Assembly (NCBI GenBank): GCA_017408585.1
Contig: JAFQUJ010000013.1
Coordinates: forward strand, 1-47,138
DNA length: 47,138 nt
Direction: 5' to 3'
From: Clostridia bacterium
GTDB lineage: Bacteria > Bacillota > Clostridia > Oscillospirales > CAG-272
Part shown: positions 29,825 to 38,570 of the stretch, one piece after another
Numbering within the stretch: the first letter of the stretch is position 1
Layout: every line of letters begins with the position of its first letter
The notes under the pieces: model-generated
Seen by the model: the letters and a program-made list of their open reading frames with translations, nothing else
The model's database searches: none
What the model was told of the DNA's origin: nothing
Translations under genes and position numbers: made by a program

Positions 29825-30319
29825 ATCGAGTGAGGAATGAGGAGTGAGGAGTGCGGAATGCGTAATGAGGAATGCACACAAGTCGATATGTCCTAACGGA
29901 CTCGATATGTTGCTAACGCAACTCGATATGCGCTTCGTGCTCGATATGCTCCTGCGGAGCGTTCGGTTTGCCACCGGTGGCTCACCGGCTTCGTTGGTGT
30001 GTTGCAATTTTGGCCATACAAAAGCGGGATATGGCTCTCGACCCGCGTCGAGTGCGGATGTGCGCACACCCCAAGAGTTCAAGCGAAGCGAAGAACGATT
30101 GGCTGGCGGTAGCCATGCAAGCGACCGAAGGGAGTCGCAATGCGGAATGAATTGTGCCTTTGACACATGAATTGCAACTGCGTTGCATGAATTGAACGCA
30201 AGCGTTCATGATTTGCTCCTGTGGAGCATTAATGCACACAAGGTGTGCAATTCGTGACACGGAGTGTCAATTAATGGCGTTAGCCAATTCATGTTGCGCA
30301 GCAACTATTCACGCCGAAT
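29825..30319. repeat. Composite mini-hairpin repeat, copy F
   Basis: Starts at the noc stop. Order differs from copy D: first TCGATAT-linked hairpins (29880-29962: GTCC-taac-GGAC, GTTGC-taac-GCAAC, GCTCC-tgc-GGAGC), then the 89-bp block (30054-30142, about three changes relative to copy D), then ATGAATT-linked hairpins (30150-30318) ending in GGC-gtta-GCC and GTTGC-gca-GCAAC. It runs up to the first parS site. No gene. Confidence 0.87.
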
Positions 30320-30335
30320 TGTTTCACATGAAACA
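30320..30335. promoter_or_regulatory. parS: parS-type site 1
   Basis: TGTTTCACATGAAACA, one step from the consensus TGTTTCACGTGAAACA bound by Spo0J/ParB. Confidence 0.9.
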
Positions 30336-30378
30336 TCAAATTTCCACGAAAAAGGGCTAAAAAACAAGAAAAAGTGAT

Positions 30379-30394
30379 TGTTTCACATGAAACA
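30379..30394. promoter_or_regulatory. parS: parS-type site 2
   Basis: TGTTTCACATGAAACA inside a longer perfect 36-bp palindrome (30369-30404) whose outer arms are AAAAAGTGAT / ATCACTTTTT; the outer stem plus T tract could also terminate transcription. Confidence 0.9.
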
Positions 30395-30477
30395 ATCACT
30401 TTTTTAGTGCAAATTGAGCGTTTTTATAACAAAACAGTAAAACACCCCACCCCACCCGAAAGGTCAAAAGCCACTAA

Positions 30478-30493
30478 TGCTTCACATGAAACA
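30478..30493. promoter_or_regulatory. parS: parS-type site 3
   Basis: TGCTTCACATGAAACA, one additional change in the left arm. Confidence 0.8.
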
Positions 30494-30567
30494 ATCGCCT
30501 TTGATGTAAATTGCGTAATTTCTGTGACAAAACAACGAACACCCCCTCGCCCAAAGTCAAAAGCTAA

Positions 30568-30583
30568 TGTTTCACATGAAACA
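30568..30583. promoter_or_regulatory. parS: parS-type site 4
   Basis: TGTTTCACATGAAACA. Confidence 0.9.
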
Positions 30584-30706
30584 ATTGATACTAATTACCA
30601 CAATTGTCGCAAAACGGATTGCTTTTTCGTGGTTAAACCGTATTGCGTGCCATCGACACTCTCCCCTTCTGTACCGCTCTGAGTAAAGATTTCTTGTAAA
30701 AGTAAA

Positions 30707-30722
30707 TGTTTCATGTGAAACA
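30707..30722. promoter_or_regulatory. parS: parS-type site 5
   Basis: TGTTTCATGTGAAACA, the same site read on the other strand. Confidence 0.88.
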
Positions 30723-32437
30723 ATGACTTTGCCAAATCAACTGTTTTCTTCCAAGATGTGCCTGTAAATGCCTACAAAAGCGCCACTGCAAGCCGAGTTT
30801 TCCACATTCACGAGTAGGGGGCGTGGAAAAGAGGTTAAAAGAGGTTGAGGGGCAAAAAGTCGCTTGACAAAAGGGCTTTTAGGGCTTTTAAACGCCAAGG
30901 CTCACGAAAAAACAGACAAAATTGCTCGCAAGGTGTGGAAAACTCCCCTTGAAAGTGGAAATGTCAAGCAAATGTAAACAAAGTCAAGAAAACAGCCGAG
31001 AACGCCTAGAATCCGAACAGAGCTTGCTCCAAAAGAACTAGCTTGTAAAAGGAAATCCCTCGTTAATCTCCTCTTTACAGACGCTCAAAATAAGTGTGCA
31101 AAATAGCTTTGAATTGTGCGAGGCTCTCAAAAAATAGCATTTAACTATACTTTTTTAGCGAGAGCTTTAAGGTAAACCTACCAACAAATAAACGATTTTT
31201 AAGAAAATTTGCCTGTTTTTATACATATATAATTAAAAAGGAACAAAAAGGGGGGCAACAACTAGAAATTTATTTAAAAAACCTCTCTAAAAGGCTAGAA
31301 AAAGAGAGTCTGCGCCGGCGCTTGATGAGGCTTGAATGGTTTTTCTAGTAATTTGTATTTAAAATAGAGTCTTTTAAATGCTTTTGTAGCGTAAATTACA
31401 CCTAGCAAGAACAGAAATTTTTGGTTTGATTTTAATTTTCACATGAAATTTAATTATAAAAAGCATATTTTGGTGCGAGAAAATGACCCTTTAAATCTGG
31501 TTGGCGTGTATTTCTCACTTAGAAAAAACAGAGCTTTTGCGTTTGTATTGGGCTTTCGCATGGGAATTAGGCGCAGAGAACAGAATTTTCATGTTTGATT
31601 TTAAGTTTTTTACATGAATTGGGTACAAAAACAGAATTTTTGTGTTCGATTTTAAAATTTCTCATGAATTTTTTAGGCACAGAGAACAGAAATTTTCAGC
31701 TTGATTTGGAAAAAACGAGAAATTTTCACTTGATTTTTAAGGCATCAATTAGTACGGAAGACTTAAAATGAAAATTATTTTTGAGTGGATTTTATCTGAG
31801 CTTGAGAGCTTTTTAAATGCTTTTTGCGCGATTTTTGAGCAAATTTTGCAATTTTTTGGGGCATATCTGCCCCTACCAAATTTTCGCAAAACTAAATCGG
31901 CTTGGCAAAAGGGTTTTCGGGCTTTTGCCCTTTTTTAGCCTTATATTGCGCATTTTTATATATAAATATTGTGACTTTTTTCTCACACCCCTCTGATTTT
32001 GCATCGTAATTTTTTTGCGAATTTTAATGATTTTTTTGCGAATTTTCATGCGATTTTTTTAATTTTTGGCGTTTTTGAATTTTGTTTTCTAAATTTTTCT
32101 CGTGATTTTTTGGAAAAATTGGTGCAAATTTAGCCTTATTTTAAGGAAATTTTCTCTTTTGTTCAAGCTTGAAAATGACAAAAAATGACAATTTAAAGCA
32201 TGAGCCAAAGCAATTCTAACCCCACAAATGTCCATTAAGAGCCGATAAAGGAAGCTTAAAGAACCGTTAAAAGAGCCTTAAAAAAACCATTAAAGGAGCT
32301 ATTGAAGAGCAATTAAAAGGTCGTTGCTTGAAAAAATGGTTAGCTCTATTTTTTGCAAATGAGAGCGACACGGTCTTGGCAATTTTTTAATCCGGGTGCT
32401 TTTGGGGCGCTAAATTATAATTTTCTGTATTTGCCTA
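30723..32437. other. Long AT-rich non-coding region, candidate replication origin
   Basis: About 1.7 kb without a credible gene, between parS sites and parA. DnaA-box-like nonamers TTTTCCACA (30798-30806), TTTTCCACG (minus, 30822-30830) and TTTTCCACA (minus, 30934-30942) differ by one or two bases from TTATCCACA. AT-rich stretches that could unwind lie at 31195-31250 and 31940-32160. Degenerate direct repeats fill 31409-31740. dnaA itself is not in the window, so oriC assignment rests on position and sequence character only. Confidence 0.45.
31409..31740 (+). repeat. Iteron-like degenerate direct repeats
   Basis: Five related segments start at about 31409, 31576, 31627, 31682 and 31717. The shared pattern is GAACAGAAATTTT, then 2-5 nt, GTTTGATTTTAA, a T-rich spacer and CATGAATTT; the last two units lack the final part. 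Two units are also preceded by AGGC.CAGA. They may bind a protein at the origin, or be decayed duplications. Confidence 0.5.
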
Positions 32438-32467
32438 TTGACTTTTACAACGCGTGTGTGCTATACT
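32438..32467 (+). promoter_or_regulatory. Promoter of the parAB operon
   Basis: -35 TTGACT (32438-32443), 18-nt spacer, -10 TATACT (32462-32467). The leader of about 125 nt before parA is T/G-rich. Confidence 0.6.
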
Positions 32468-32596
32468 TTATATTAGAATAAGCTTTTTTGGTCGGGGTTT
32501 TTCCGACTTGATTTTGACCGATTTTTGAGGGCGGTCGTTTTTTAAAAGCGCAAAATGCCCTAAAATCGCGCTAAATCGACTGATATCGAGGTAACA

Positions 32597-33379
32597 ATGT
32601 CACAAATTATTTCCTTTGTAAACCAAAAGGGCGGAGTGGGAAAAACCACCTCTGCGATTAATACTGCGACGATGCTTTCGGTAAAGAATTTTAAGGTTTT
32701 GCTAATTGATATGGACCCACAGGGAAGCTCGACAAGTGGCGTCGGAATAATGAAGAGTCAGCCGAAAAATACCGCATATGAGGTTTTGATTGGCAAGTGC
32801 GATATTCGTAGCGCAATAATTGAAACGCGCTTCAAGAATTTGCACATTATTCCCTCGAATGTGTCGCTTGCGGCAGCGGATTATGAGCTAATCTCCGAGG
32901 TAGGTCGAGAGTTCTTTCTCAAAAAACAGCTCGCCACACTCATGAACAGTTGCTCATATGACTACATAATCATTGACTGTCCACCATCAATCGGCCTTAT
33001 AACGATAAACGCCCTAAGCGCAAGCAATTCAATAATAATTCCCCTTCAATGCGAATATTATGCGCTCGAGGGGCTTTCACAGCTGATGCTCACAATAAAA
33101 AAGGTTAAACAGCTCTATAATCCACGCCTATTTATCCTTGGCATATTGGTTACAATGTTTAACTCACGCCTCAAAATCTGCAATCAGGTTCACGAGGAGC
33201 TGAAAAAATACTACGAGGACAAGCTGTTTAAAACGAAAATTTCACGCACAGTAATGCTTTGCGAAGCGCCAAGCTATGGCGAGCCGATTTATTACTATGC
33301 AAAATATTCCAAGCCTAGCCTTCAATACGAGGCGTTGGCGGAGGAAATTATATCACGAACGGGAGGATTTTTAATATGA
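32597..33379 (+). CDS. parA: Chromosome partitioning ATPase ParA (Soj)
   Basis: 260 residues with the deviant Walker A 'NQKGGVGKTTSAIN' (about 8-21), 'LLIDMDPQGSSTSG' (switch I/Walker A') and 'YIIIDCPPSIGL' (Walker B). ParA dimers bind DNA non-specifically and work with ParB-parS in origin segregation. GAGGTAA precedes ATG 32597. The stop overlaps the parB start by 4 nt (ATGA). Confidence 0.95.
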   Translation: MSQIISFVNQKGGVGKTTSAINTATMLSVKNFKVLLIDMDPQGSSTSGVGIMKSQPKNTAYEVLIGKCDIRSAIIETRFKNLHIIPSNVSLAAADYELISEVGREFFLKKQLATLMNSCSYDYIIIDCPPSIGLITINALSASNSIIIPLQCEYYALEGLSQLMLTIKKVKQLYNPRLFILGILVTMFNSRLKICNQVHEELKKYYEDKLFKTKISRTVMLCEAPSYGEPIYYYAKYSKPSLQYEALAEEIISRTGGFLI

Positions 33380-34269
33380 AGAGAACAGGTCTTGGCAAGG
33401 GACTGGAATCCATCTTTGCCGATAACTATAATGAAAAGCCCGAGAGCAAGACAGGAGATGGCATTTCAAAAATCAAGCTCTCGCAAATTGAGGTAAAGAG
33501 CGACCAACCAAGAAAGTATTTCAACACCGAGGCGCTCGAGGCACTTGCTGACTCAATTTCACAGCATGGCGTTCTTCAACCGATTTTGGTGCGCTTAGTT
33601 GAAAGTGGCTTTTATCAAATTATCGCAGGTGAGCGCAGATATCGTGCAGCGAAGATGGCAGGCCTTAGCGAAATCCCTGCAATTATAATTGACGCAGACG
33701 ACCTCAAAACTGCTGAAATTGCACTTATTGAAAATCTTCAAAGAGAGGACTTAAATCCCTACGAGGAAGCGCAGGCTTATGCATCGCTTATGCGTGATTT
33801 TGGCTTGACACAAGAGGAGCTAAGCGCAAGAATCGGCAAATCTCGTAGCGCAATTGCGAACACGCTTCGCTTGCTCGACTTGCCCGACGATGTGCTTGAA
33901 ATGCTCAAAACGGGCGATATCTCGGCAGGCCACGCAAGAACCCTTTTGGGACTCAAAAACAAGGACGCTATCGTTGATGTAGCGCTCAAAATTCTTGAAA
34001 GCTCACTCTCTGTAAGAGATACAGAGGCGCTTGTTAAGAAGCTCAATCGCCTTTATGAGCTGTCAGAGCAGGATCCTGAGCCTGAGACAATCAAGGTTGA
34101 CTATGTTGGCGACCTCGAAAGACGCGCAAGGGAGCTTTTAGGACGCCAAATCAAGATTAAGGCTAAGGGCAAGAGCAAGGTTGTTCAAATCGAATTTAAC
34201 GATAACGAGGACCTCGAGGAGCTACTTGTTAAGCTCTGTGGCAAGGGAATTATCGAGGGCGTGCTATGA
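33376..34269 (+). CDS. parB: Chromosome partitioning protein ParB (Spo0J)
   Basis: 297 residues. 'KRTGLGKGLESIF' is the ParA-stimulating N-terminal peptide with the conserved basic/Gly pattern. 'SDQPRKYF', 'SISQHGVLQPILVR', 'YQIIAGERRYRAAKMAGL' (CTPase box) and 'ALIENLQREDLNPYEEA' follow, then the HTH 'LTQEELSARIGKSRSAIANTLRLLDL' region and 'GHARTLLGL'. The C-terminal dimer domain is present ('RRARELLGRQIKIKAKGKSK'). It should bind the parS sites at 30320-30722 as a CTP-dependent clamp. It overlaps parA and the next gene by 4 nt each. Confidence 0.95.
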   Translation: MKRTGLGKGLESIFADNYNEKPESKTGDGISKIKLSQIEVKSDQPRKYFNTEALEALADSISQHGVLQPILVRLVESGFYQIIAGERRYRAAKMAGLSEIPAIIIDADDLKTAEIALIENLQREDLNPYEEAQAYASLMRDFGLTQEELSARIGKSRSAIANTLRLLDLPDDVLEMLKTGDISAGHARTLLGLKNKDAIVDVALKILESSLSVRDTEALVKKLNRLYELSEQDPEPETIKVDYVGDLERRARELLGRQIKIKAKGKSKVVQIEFNDNEDLEELLVKLCGKGIIEGVL

Positions 34270-34736
34270 CCCTTCTTAGCACCTCGAAGTATCTGGGACC
34301 ACTCATCACAACTCAAATGATAGTTTGGGGCTTTTGCATTGGCGCAATTTTGGCGTTTACGCTTTACTTCTTCCAAGCCCATGTGCAAGGCTCGCTTGTG
34401 CGAAAATTGCTTAGCTGTGGCGTGGGCGCTGATAATGCAAAAACTCTTGACGAGCTTGGTAAAAATAATGCGTTTTTTAGACACTCCCTAAGGGATAATA
34501 GCACTCTTAGAAGAGTTGTTAGCGTTTATGGCGGAGCGCTTGTGCTTGATAGCGAGGGCGAGGCTGATTTCGCTCTTTCACGCTTTTATATCGACGAGAG
34601 CGCACTCGAAAAGGCGACAAAAAGGTTTACTCGTGATGTGAAGCTTTATATGTATATTATCGGGCTTGTGGCGTGCGTTGGCGTTGGAATTGGAATGCAT
34701 TTTCTGCTTCCGTTCATTCTGTCATTTTTGCCATAA
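34266..34736 (+). CDS. Two-TM membrane protein of unknown function, coupled to parB
   Basis: 156 residues with a membrane segment near each end (about 13-37 and 126-154) and a soluble 90-residue middle that should be cytoplasmic or external as one domain ('LLSCGVGADNAKTLDELGKN'). I recognise no family; membrane proteins of unknown function (for example DUF4446) often follow parB in Clostridia, but the match is not evident here. The start overlaps the parB stop (ATGA), so it is translated with the partition proteins and may link them to the membrane. Confidence 0.75.
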   Translation: MTLLSTSKYLGPLITTQMIVWGFCIGAILAFTLYFFQAHVQGSLVRKLLSCGVGADNAKTLDELGKNNAFFRHSLRDNSTLRRVVSVYGGALVLDSEGEADFALSRFYIDESALEKATKRFTRDVKLYMYIIGLVACVGVGIGMHFLLPFILSFLP

Positions 34737-34744
34737 GAGTCAAA

Positions 34745-34778
34745 AAAACGCACCCTGTGTCGAATTTAGGGGCGTTTT
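34745..34778 (+). terminator. Possible weak terminator after the parAB operon
   Basis: AAAACGC (34745-34751) pairs with GCGTTTT (34772-34778) around a 20-nt loop with a partial inner CCC/GGG pairing; no long T tract. Confidence 0.3.
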
Positions 34779-34860
34779 GATGGTAATTTAGTTCTTTTTT
34801 GCTTGCTTTTCTTCTTATAGCAAGAAAAAGCAAGAAAATTATAAAAAACAGGAGAAAAAA

Positions 34861-35439
34861 ATGAAGAAATTTTTTGCTGAATTCAAAAAATTTATCACCC
34901 GTGGTAATGTTCTCGACATGGCTGTCGGCGTTATCGTAGGTGGAGCGTTTACTGCAATCGTAAACGGACTTAGCAATTTCGTTTTGAAGCCACTTATCAA
35001 CTGGTTCTTGGCTGTTCTTCTCGGCAAGGACGCTCTTAGCGAGCTGTTCACCTTCCTAAGAACCGCATACACAGTTGACGCAGAGGGTCAAACAATTATC
35101 GACCTTGCTAACTCAATCTACATTGACTGGGGCTCACTCATCAATGCAATCATCAACTTTGTCATCACCGCGTTTGTTCTATTCTGCATCGTTAAGGCTA
35201 TTAATAACCTTAAAGAGCCAAAGCCCGGTAAGATATCCAAGGAGGATAAGCTTGCTATGAAGGCTAAGGGCATTAAGCTCAAGGATAAGGCAGCAGTTGA
35301 GGCGTACTTCGCTGAAAAGGCTGAGGCTGAGGAAAGAGCAAAGGCTGAGGCAGAGGAAAAGGCTCGTCTTGAAAGAGAGGCTAATCCAACAGCAGAGGAC
35401 CTTCTTAAAAAGATTTTGGTTGTTCTCGAAAACAAGTAA
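34861..35439 (+). CDS. mscL: Large-conductance mechanosensitive channel MscL
   Basis: 192 residues. The start 'FFAEFKKFITRGNVLDMAVGVIVGGAFTAIVN' region (amphipathic helix and TM1, with the pore-lining Gly/Ala/Val pattern) and TM2 'INAIINFVITAFVLFCIVKA' are typical. It protects the cell from hypo-osmotic bursting. The C-terminal part (about 125-192) is longer than usual and is a charged Glu/Lys/Ala coiled coil ('AEAEERAKAEAEEKARLERE') before the bundle end 'DLLKKILVVLE'. ACAGGAG precedes ATG 34861. Confidence 0.95.
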   Translation: MKKFFAEFKKFITRGNVLDMAVGVIVGGAFTAIVNGLSNFVLKPLINWFLAVLLGKDALSELFTFLRTAYTVDAEGQTIIDLANSIYIDWGSLINAIINFVITAFVLFCIVKAINNLKEPKPGKISKEDKLAMKAKGIKLKDKAAVEAYFAEKAEAEERAKAEAEEKARLEREANPTAEDLLKKILVVLENK

Positions 35440-35441
35440 AG

Positions 35442-35475
35442 AAAAAAGAGATTTGCGAAAGCAAATCTCTTTTTT
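35442..35475. terminator. Bidirectional terminator between mscL and the second SLOG gene
   Basis: AAAAAAGAGATTTGC / GCAAATCTCTTTTTT around GAAA; serves the two convergent genes. Confidence 0.85.
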
Positions 35476-35482
35476 ATGCGCT

Positions 35483-35902
35483 CTAAAACCAATCGTTAAT
35501 GACTCGTATTCCTTTTTTGCGTGCTTTTTCTAAAAGCTTATAAGAGCAAGAGGCATTATGCGTAACATACGATACGATAATGTCCGCTTTTTTTAGTAAC
35601 CATTCATTCCTTTTTACAATGGCGAGGTGGCGAGGAGCAAGCTCTTGGCCCTCGGGGAAAATTGTGTTCTCTTGCTTGCCATTTAAGGCGTGCTCATTTA
35701 TGTATGAGAGAATTATGCTATATCGCGCGCTTGATTTTTTGCAAAGCTCTTCTAAAATCGTTTGAACCAACAAATCAAAACGACCATTGTTGCCAACAAA
35801 AAACTCGTTCACGCCCTCGTTAATAAGCCTCTCAAGTGTAGATTGTAGGCTCGCTTTTATGGCGTCGGGAGCGTCCCTGTGTCCAAAAAATACGCAGTTC
35901 AT
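35483..35902 (-). CDS. SLOG-fold protein (DUF1273/YpsA-like), copy 2
   Basis: 139 residues with the same blocks as the protein at 9824: 'CVFFGHRDAP', 'EFFVGNNGRFDLLVQTIL', 'IVKRNEWLLKKADIIVSYVT' and a final 'KKGIRVIND'. The ligand loop and the N-G-x-F-D motif are kept, while the Ser-Gly-Gly near the C-terminus of copy 1 is replaced by 'NASCSYKLLE'. Proteins of this superfamily bind nucleotide-like ligands; no specific function is known for this group. It is divergent from the RHH gene at 36014, with palindromic operators between them. AGAGGT precedes ATG 35902. Confidence 0.7.
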   Translation of the reverse strand: MNCVFFGHRDAPDAIKASLQSTLERLINEGVNEFFVGNNGRFDLLVQTILEELCKKSSARYSIILSYINEHALNGKQENTIFPEGQELAPRHLAIVKRNEWLLKKADIIVSYVTHNASCSYKLLEKARKKGIRVINDWF

Positions 35903-35928
35903 AAGAATACCTCTTAGTTTATTAATTT

Positions 35929-35999
35929 AGTATACTTATTTTAAGTATACTATCAACATTATATCACAAAATAATCTTAAAATGTACTTAAAATAAGAT
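35929..35999. promoter_or_regulatory. Operators between SLOG copy 2 and RHH gene
   Basis: Site 1 at 35929-35951: arms AGTATACTTA / TAAGTATACT with a TTT centre. Site 2 at 35974-35999 includes ATCTTA / TAAGAT and GTACTTAAAATAAG, which resembles the core of site 1. Probably bound by the RHH protein encoded directly to the right. Confidence 0.6.
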
Positions 36000-36013
36000 T
36001 TTTTGAGGTATTT

Positions 36014-36208
36014 ATGAGAAATAAGAAAAACAAGCATTTGGGAATAGAGGTAGATCCCGAGCTACATTATAAGCTCCATTACATTTCAAAGTATTATGGT
36101 CGCTCAGCAAATGGGGAGATTTTGTTTTTGATAAGACAAGCGATAAGGGAATTTGAGCTTCAAGAGGGAGAAATTGAGTACCCACCAAAAGCTGACGAGG
36201 AAAAGTAA
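36014..36208 (+). CDS. Arc-type ribbon-helix-helix DNA-binding protein
   Basis: 64 residues. 'NKHLGIEVDPELHYKLHYIS' and 'YGRSANGEILFLIRQAIREFELQEGE' match the Arc pattern (strand, helix 1, the turn with R-S-x-N-x-E, helix 2). It likely represses itself and the divergent SLOG gene. TGAGGT precedes ATG 36014. It differs from the RHH protein at 21154 and its operators differ too. Confidence 0.8.
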   Translation: MRNKKNKHLGIEVDPELHYKLHYISKYYGRSANGEILFLIRQAIREFELQEGEIEYPPKADEEK

Positions 36209-36212
36209 AAAT

Positions 36213-36236
36213 GGCACTCGCTCGAGTGCCGTTTTT
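36213..36236. terminator. Terminator between RHH and GH10 genes
   Basis: Stem GGCACTCG / CGAGTGCC then GTTTTT; convergent genes on both sides. Confidence 0.8.
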
Positions 36237-36260
36237 ATTTATGTATGCTTGCATTGTAAA

Positions 36261-37613
36261 TTAAATAGTTATAGTTAAGCCGTTTTCGCTTTTGCTTGAT
36301 AGCGTGAAGGTCTTTTTTATCGTTTTTTCGTTTGAGGTGATTTCAATTTCGTAATCACCGTAAAAGCCCCTAAAATCCACACATCCCTCGCCATTTGAGG
36401 TCAAATCAAGCTCGGTGCGCCATTTTTTGTTAATTAAGTTATCAAGCACGAGATAAGCGGGCTTGGGAGTCAAATCAAAACGCAATAAGCCACCGTAATA
36501 GACATTTTCTCCAACGGACATATTTCCTTGCGACCACCTGATTGCCTCGGGAGTAGGATTTTCAACATAGGCATAGCCATCGACCAAATTCCAATAAATG
36601 ATTTGCTCCATTGCGGGATGCGAAAACCAAATTGTATATAAATATTCAAGTATTTTGCCTTGAATTTCCTCGTCGCGTGTATCGCTTGAATAGGCGGGGA
36701 TTGTAATCTCGGTTACCTGTAAAGGCTTTGAGAAGCCGGCGTATAAGTTCATATGGTCATAAAGACAAACGGGATTATAAAGATAGCTTGATTTGGTAAT
36801 TTCAGACTCCCTGCTTTCAAACACATGGAATTGCGCTCCGATAGCATCAATTCTTGCGCCCTTGAGCATATTCGCTTCGATGTAAGCGTAATAATTATCG
36901 GTTGAACGACAATTTTCGCCCCAAAACGCTTCCGTATATTCGTTTATAACAAGCTGATTTCTCGGAAAATGCCTTTCGGCGAGCTTAAAACACCATTCTA
37001 TGTAATCGTTTTCGTTATAGAACGCGGTTATGGCGGAATCGCGCCTCCAAAGCATTTCGTTGGTTACTTCAATAGTCGGAATTTTATCCGCATATCTGTC
37101 TGCGATTTCCTTGTATCTTTTTTCAAGCGCTTCCTTAATCTCATCAACCGTTGCATCGGATAGCCATCGGGGGAAGTGACGCTCATATGCAAGAGCGTGC
37201 TCTCTTGGCTCGATTCCGTTTTCCTCACAGTATTCCATACACAAATCAACGGGAGGACGGCGATAGTATTTTTCCGAATTTTTATCATATCTCAGCTTGC
37301 CCCTCTCCGGCTCGACGGAGCTCCAATAAAACGGAAGGGTAGCCATGTTGAAAATGCGCTTAAAATAGTCCTTATAAAGCTGATTTTTATCGTCGGTTTC
37401 AAGCTCGTCAAGCAAAAACAGGTTAGCGCCGAATTTGAATTCGTGCTGAAGCTGCTTGATTTTAATTTTCGCATCAGGTACGGTATTTCCGTTTTCGTCA
37501 ACTATAAAAACGGTCATATCCCCCTTGCGATATTTTTCGATGTTTGGATAAATCACATTTTCAAAAAAGCCCTCGTTGGCTTCAAAATGTTCAAGAACCT
37601 TTTGTCTGTCCAT
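36261..37613 (-). CDS. GH10 family endo-xylanase-like enzyme
   Basis: 450 residues. TIM barrel of GH10: acid/base Glu186 in 'IEVTNEML' and nucleophile Glu302 in 'LQVTEITIPA', with 'GAQFHVF' and 'IIYWNLVDG' (the W of the active site). The usual 'WHSQ' loop is changed to 'LAYERHFPRWL', so specificity may differ from standard xylanases. An N-terminal about 55 residues and a C-terminal beta domain (about 395-450) flank the barrel. No signal peptide: either intracellular, acting on imported oligosaccharides, or exported in another way. Downstream of and co-directional with the AraC-type regulator, 18 nt apart. TGAGGT precedes ATG 37613. Confidence 0.87.
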   Translation of the reverse strand: MDRQKVLEHFEANEGFFENVIYPNIEKYRKGDMTVFIVDENGNTVPDAKIKIKQLQHEFKFGANLFLLDELETDDKNQLYKDYFKRIFNMATLPFYWSSVEPERGKLRYDKNSEKYYRRPPVDLCMEYCEENGIEPREHALAYERHFPRWLSDATVDEIKEALEKRYKEIADRYADKIPTIEVTNEMLWRRDSAITAFYNENDYIEWCFKLAERHFPRNQLVINEYTEAFWGENCRSTDNYYAYIEANMLKGARIDAIGAQFHVFESRESEITKSSYLYNPVCLYDHMNLYAGFSKPLQVTEITIPAYSSDTRDEEIQGKILEYLYTIWFSHPAMEQIIYWNLVDGYAYVENPTPEAIRWSQGNMSVGENVYYGGLLRFDLTPKPAYLVLDNLINKKWRTELDLTSNGEGCVDFRGFYGDYEIEITSNEKTIKKTFTLSSKSENGLTITI

Positions 37614-37631
37614 AATAATACCTCATTAAAG

Positions 37632-38399
37632 CTAAGTGGTGTGCTTTTTTATGTATTCCGTGGGTGAAACACCTGTTTGAGCTTTGAATTGCTTGCTGAA
37701 AAAATACACATCGGAAAAATTACACATATCAGCAATTTGACTAACAGAATATCTATGTGTCATCAAAAGCTCGCAAGCATAATTCACCTTCTTTTGAATT
37801 ATGTATTTTTTAACCGAAAGCCCGAATTTCTTTTTGAACAATCTTTTCAGACACGATTCGCTTATACCGCAAACAGACGCCAAATAGGCGTTTGTCAGGC
37901 TTTTGTACAAAAAGCTTTGTTCTATTTCATTAACTGCCGGAAGGATTTTTAAATATTGCTCAGCGGGCAAATAATTGCTTTTTTGGATGCTCGAGAGAAT
38001 TTTATATAGCAAGGACAGGCTTTCAAAATAATATCCTTCTCTTTTGCTGTTCCAAACAGAGAATATCTTTTTGAACAGAGAGCCGATGTATTCATTGTTG
38101 CCGGATCTCACAGCAAAAGCAACATCTGATATCGGCTTATCGGTGCTAAAGAAAATGTCAATACATTCGCCTAATTTTGAACGCTCTATTTCATATTTAG
38201 AAGCAGTTCCGCAGGGAAAAAAGCGTATAGTATTAGGCGATACCTTCAAGACAGTATTACCAAAATAGACTGTATACTCTCCCGAAAAATCAAAGACCAA
38301 TTCATTAAATTCAAGCGTGCTTGAATATTTTTCCGTGGTTTGTTGCTTTTTAAACAAAAGAACACGCTCTATTTTGGTAACAATAAAATCATCTTTCAT
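37632..38399 (-). CDS. AraC-family transcriptional regulator
   Basis: 255 residues with an N-terminal cupin-like sensor (about 1-150, 'FSGEYTVYFGNTVLKVSPNT') and a C-terminal double HTH (about 160-252: 'YLASVCGISESCLKRLFKKK', 'SVSQIADMCNFSDVYFFSKQ', 'GVSPTEYIKK'). Proteins like this activate carbohydrate genes on sensing a sugar. It heads a two-gene transcript with the GH10 gene and is divergent from the secreted LRR gene; both are possible targets. TGAGGTGAT precedes ATG 38399. Confidence 0.9.
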   Translation of the reverse strand: MKDDFIVTKIERVLLFKKQQTTEKYSSTLEFNELVFDFSGEYTVYFGNTVLKVSPNTIRFFPCGTASKYEIERSKLGECIDIFFSTDKPISDVAFAVRSGNNEYIGSLFKKIFSVWNSKREGYYFESLSLLYKILSSIQKSNYLPAEQYLKILPAVNEIEQSFLYKSLTNAYLASVCGISESCLKRLFKKKFGLSVKKYIIQKKVNYACELLMTHRYSVSQIADMCNFSDVYFFSKQFKAQTGVSPTEYIKKHTT

Positions 38400-38570
38400 A
38401 CAATCACCTCATATAAGATTATAAATTATTTTTGTAAAAATTGCAACTTGACTAAACTATATTATAAAAAACAATGGTCCAAAAATACAAATTGACCTAA
38501 AAATCCATTTAAAAAATTATTTTGATATATTATAGTAATAATGAATAATTATTTGAATAAAGGAGCTTTT

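Larger units (their letters stand above)
30379..30620. repeat. About 90-99-bp tandem repeat carrying one parS per unit
   Basis: Units begin at parS sites 30379, 30478 and 30568. Each continues with a similar series: AATC.C.TTT, TAAATTG.G, ACAAAACA, ACCCC, a C-rich stretch, GTCAAAAGC, TAATG. The third unit is truncated. The parS array thus grew by tandem duplication. Confidence 0.65.

Noticed and set aside
29825-32437. tRNA or other structured RNA gene in the origin region
   Set aside because: No cloverleaf with a TTCGA arm and CCA end, and no riboswitch-like conserved core, was found.
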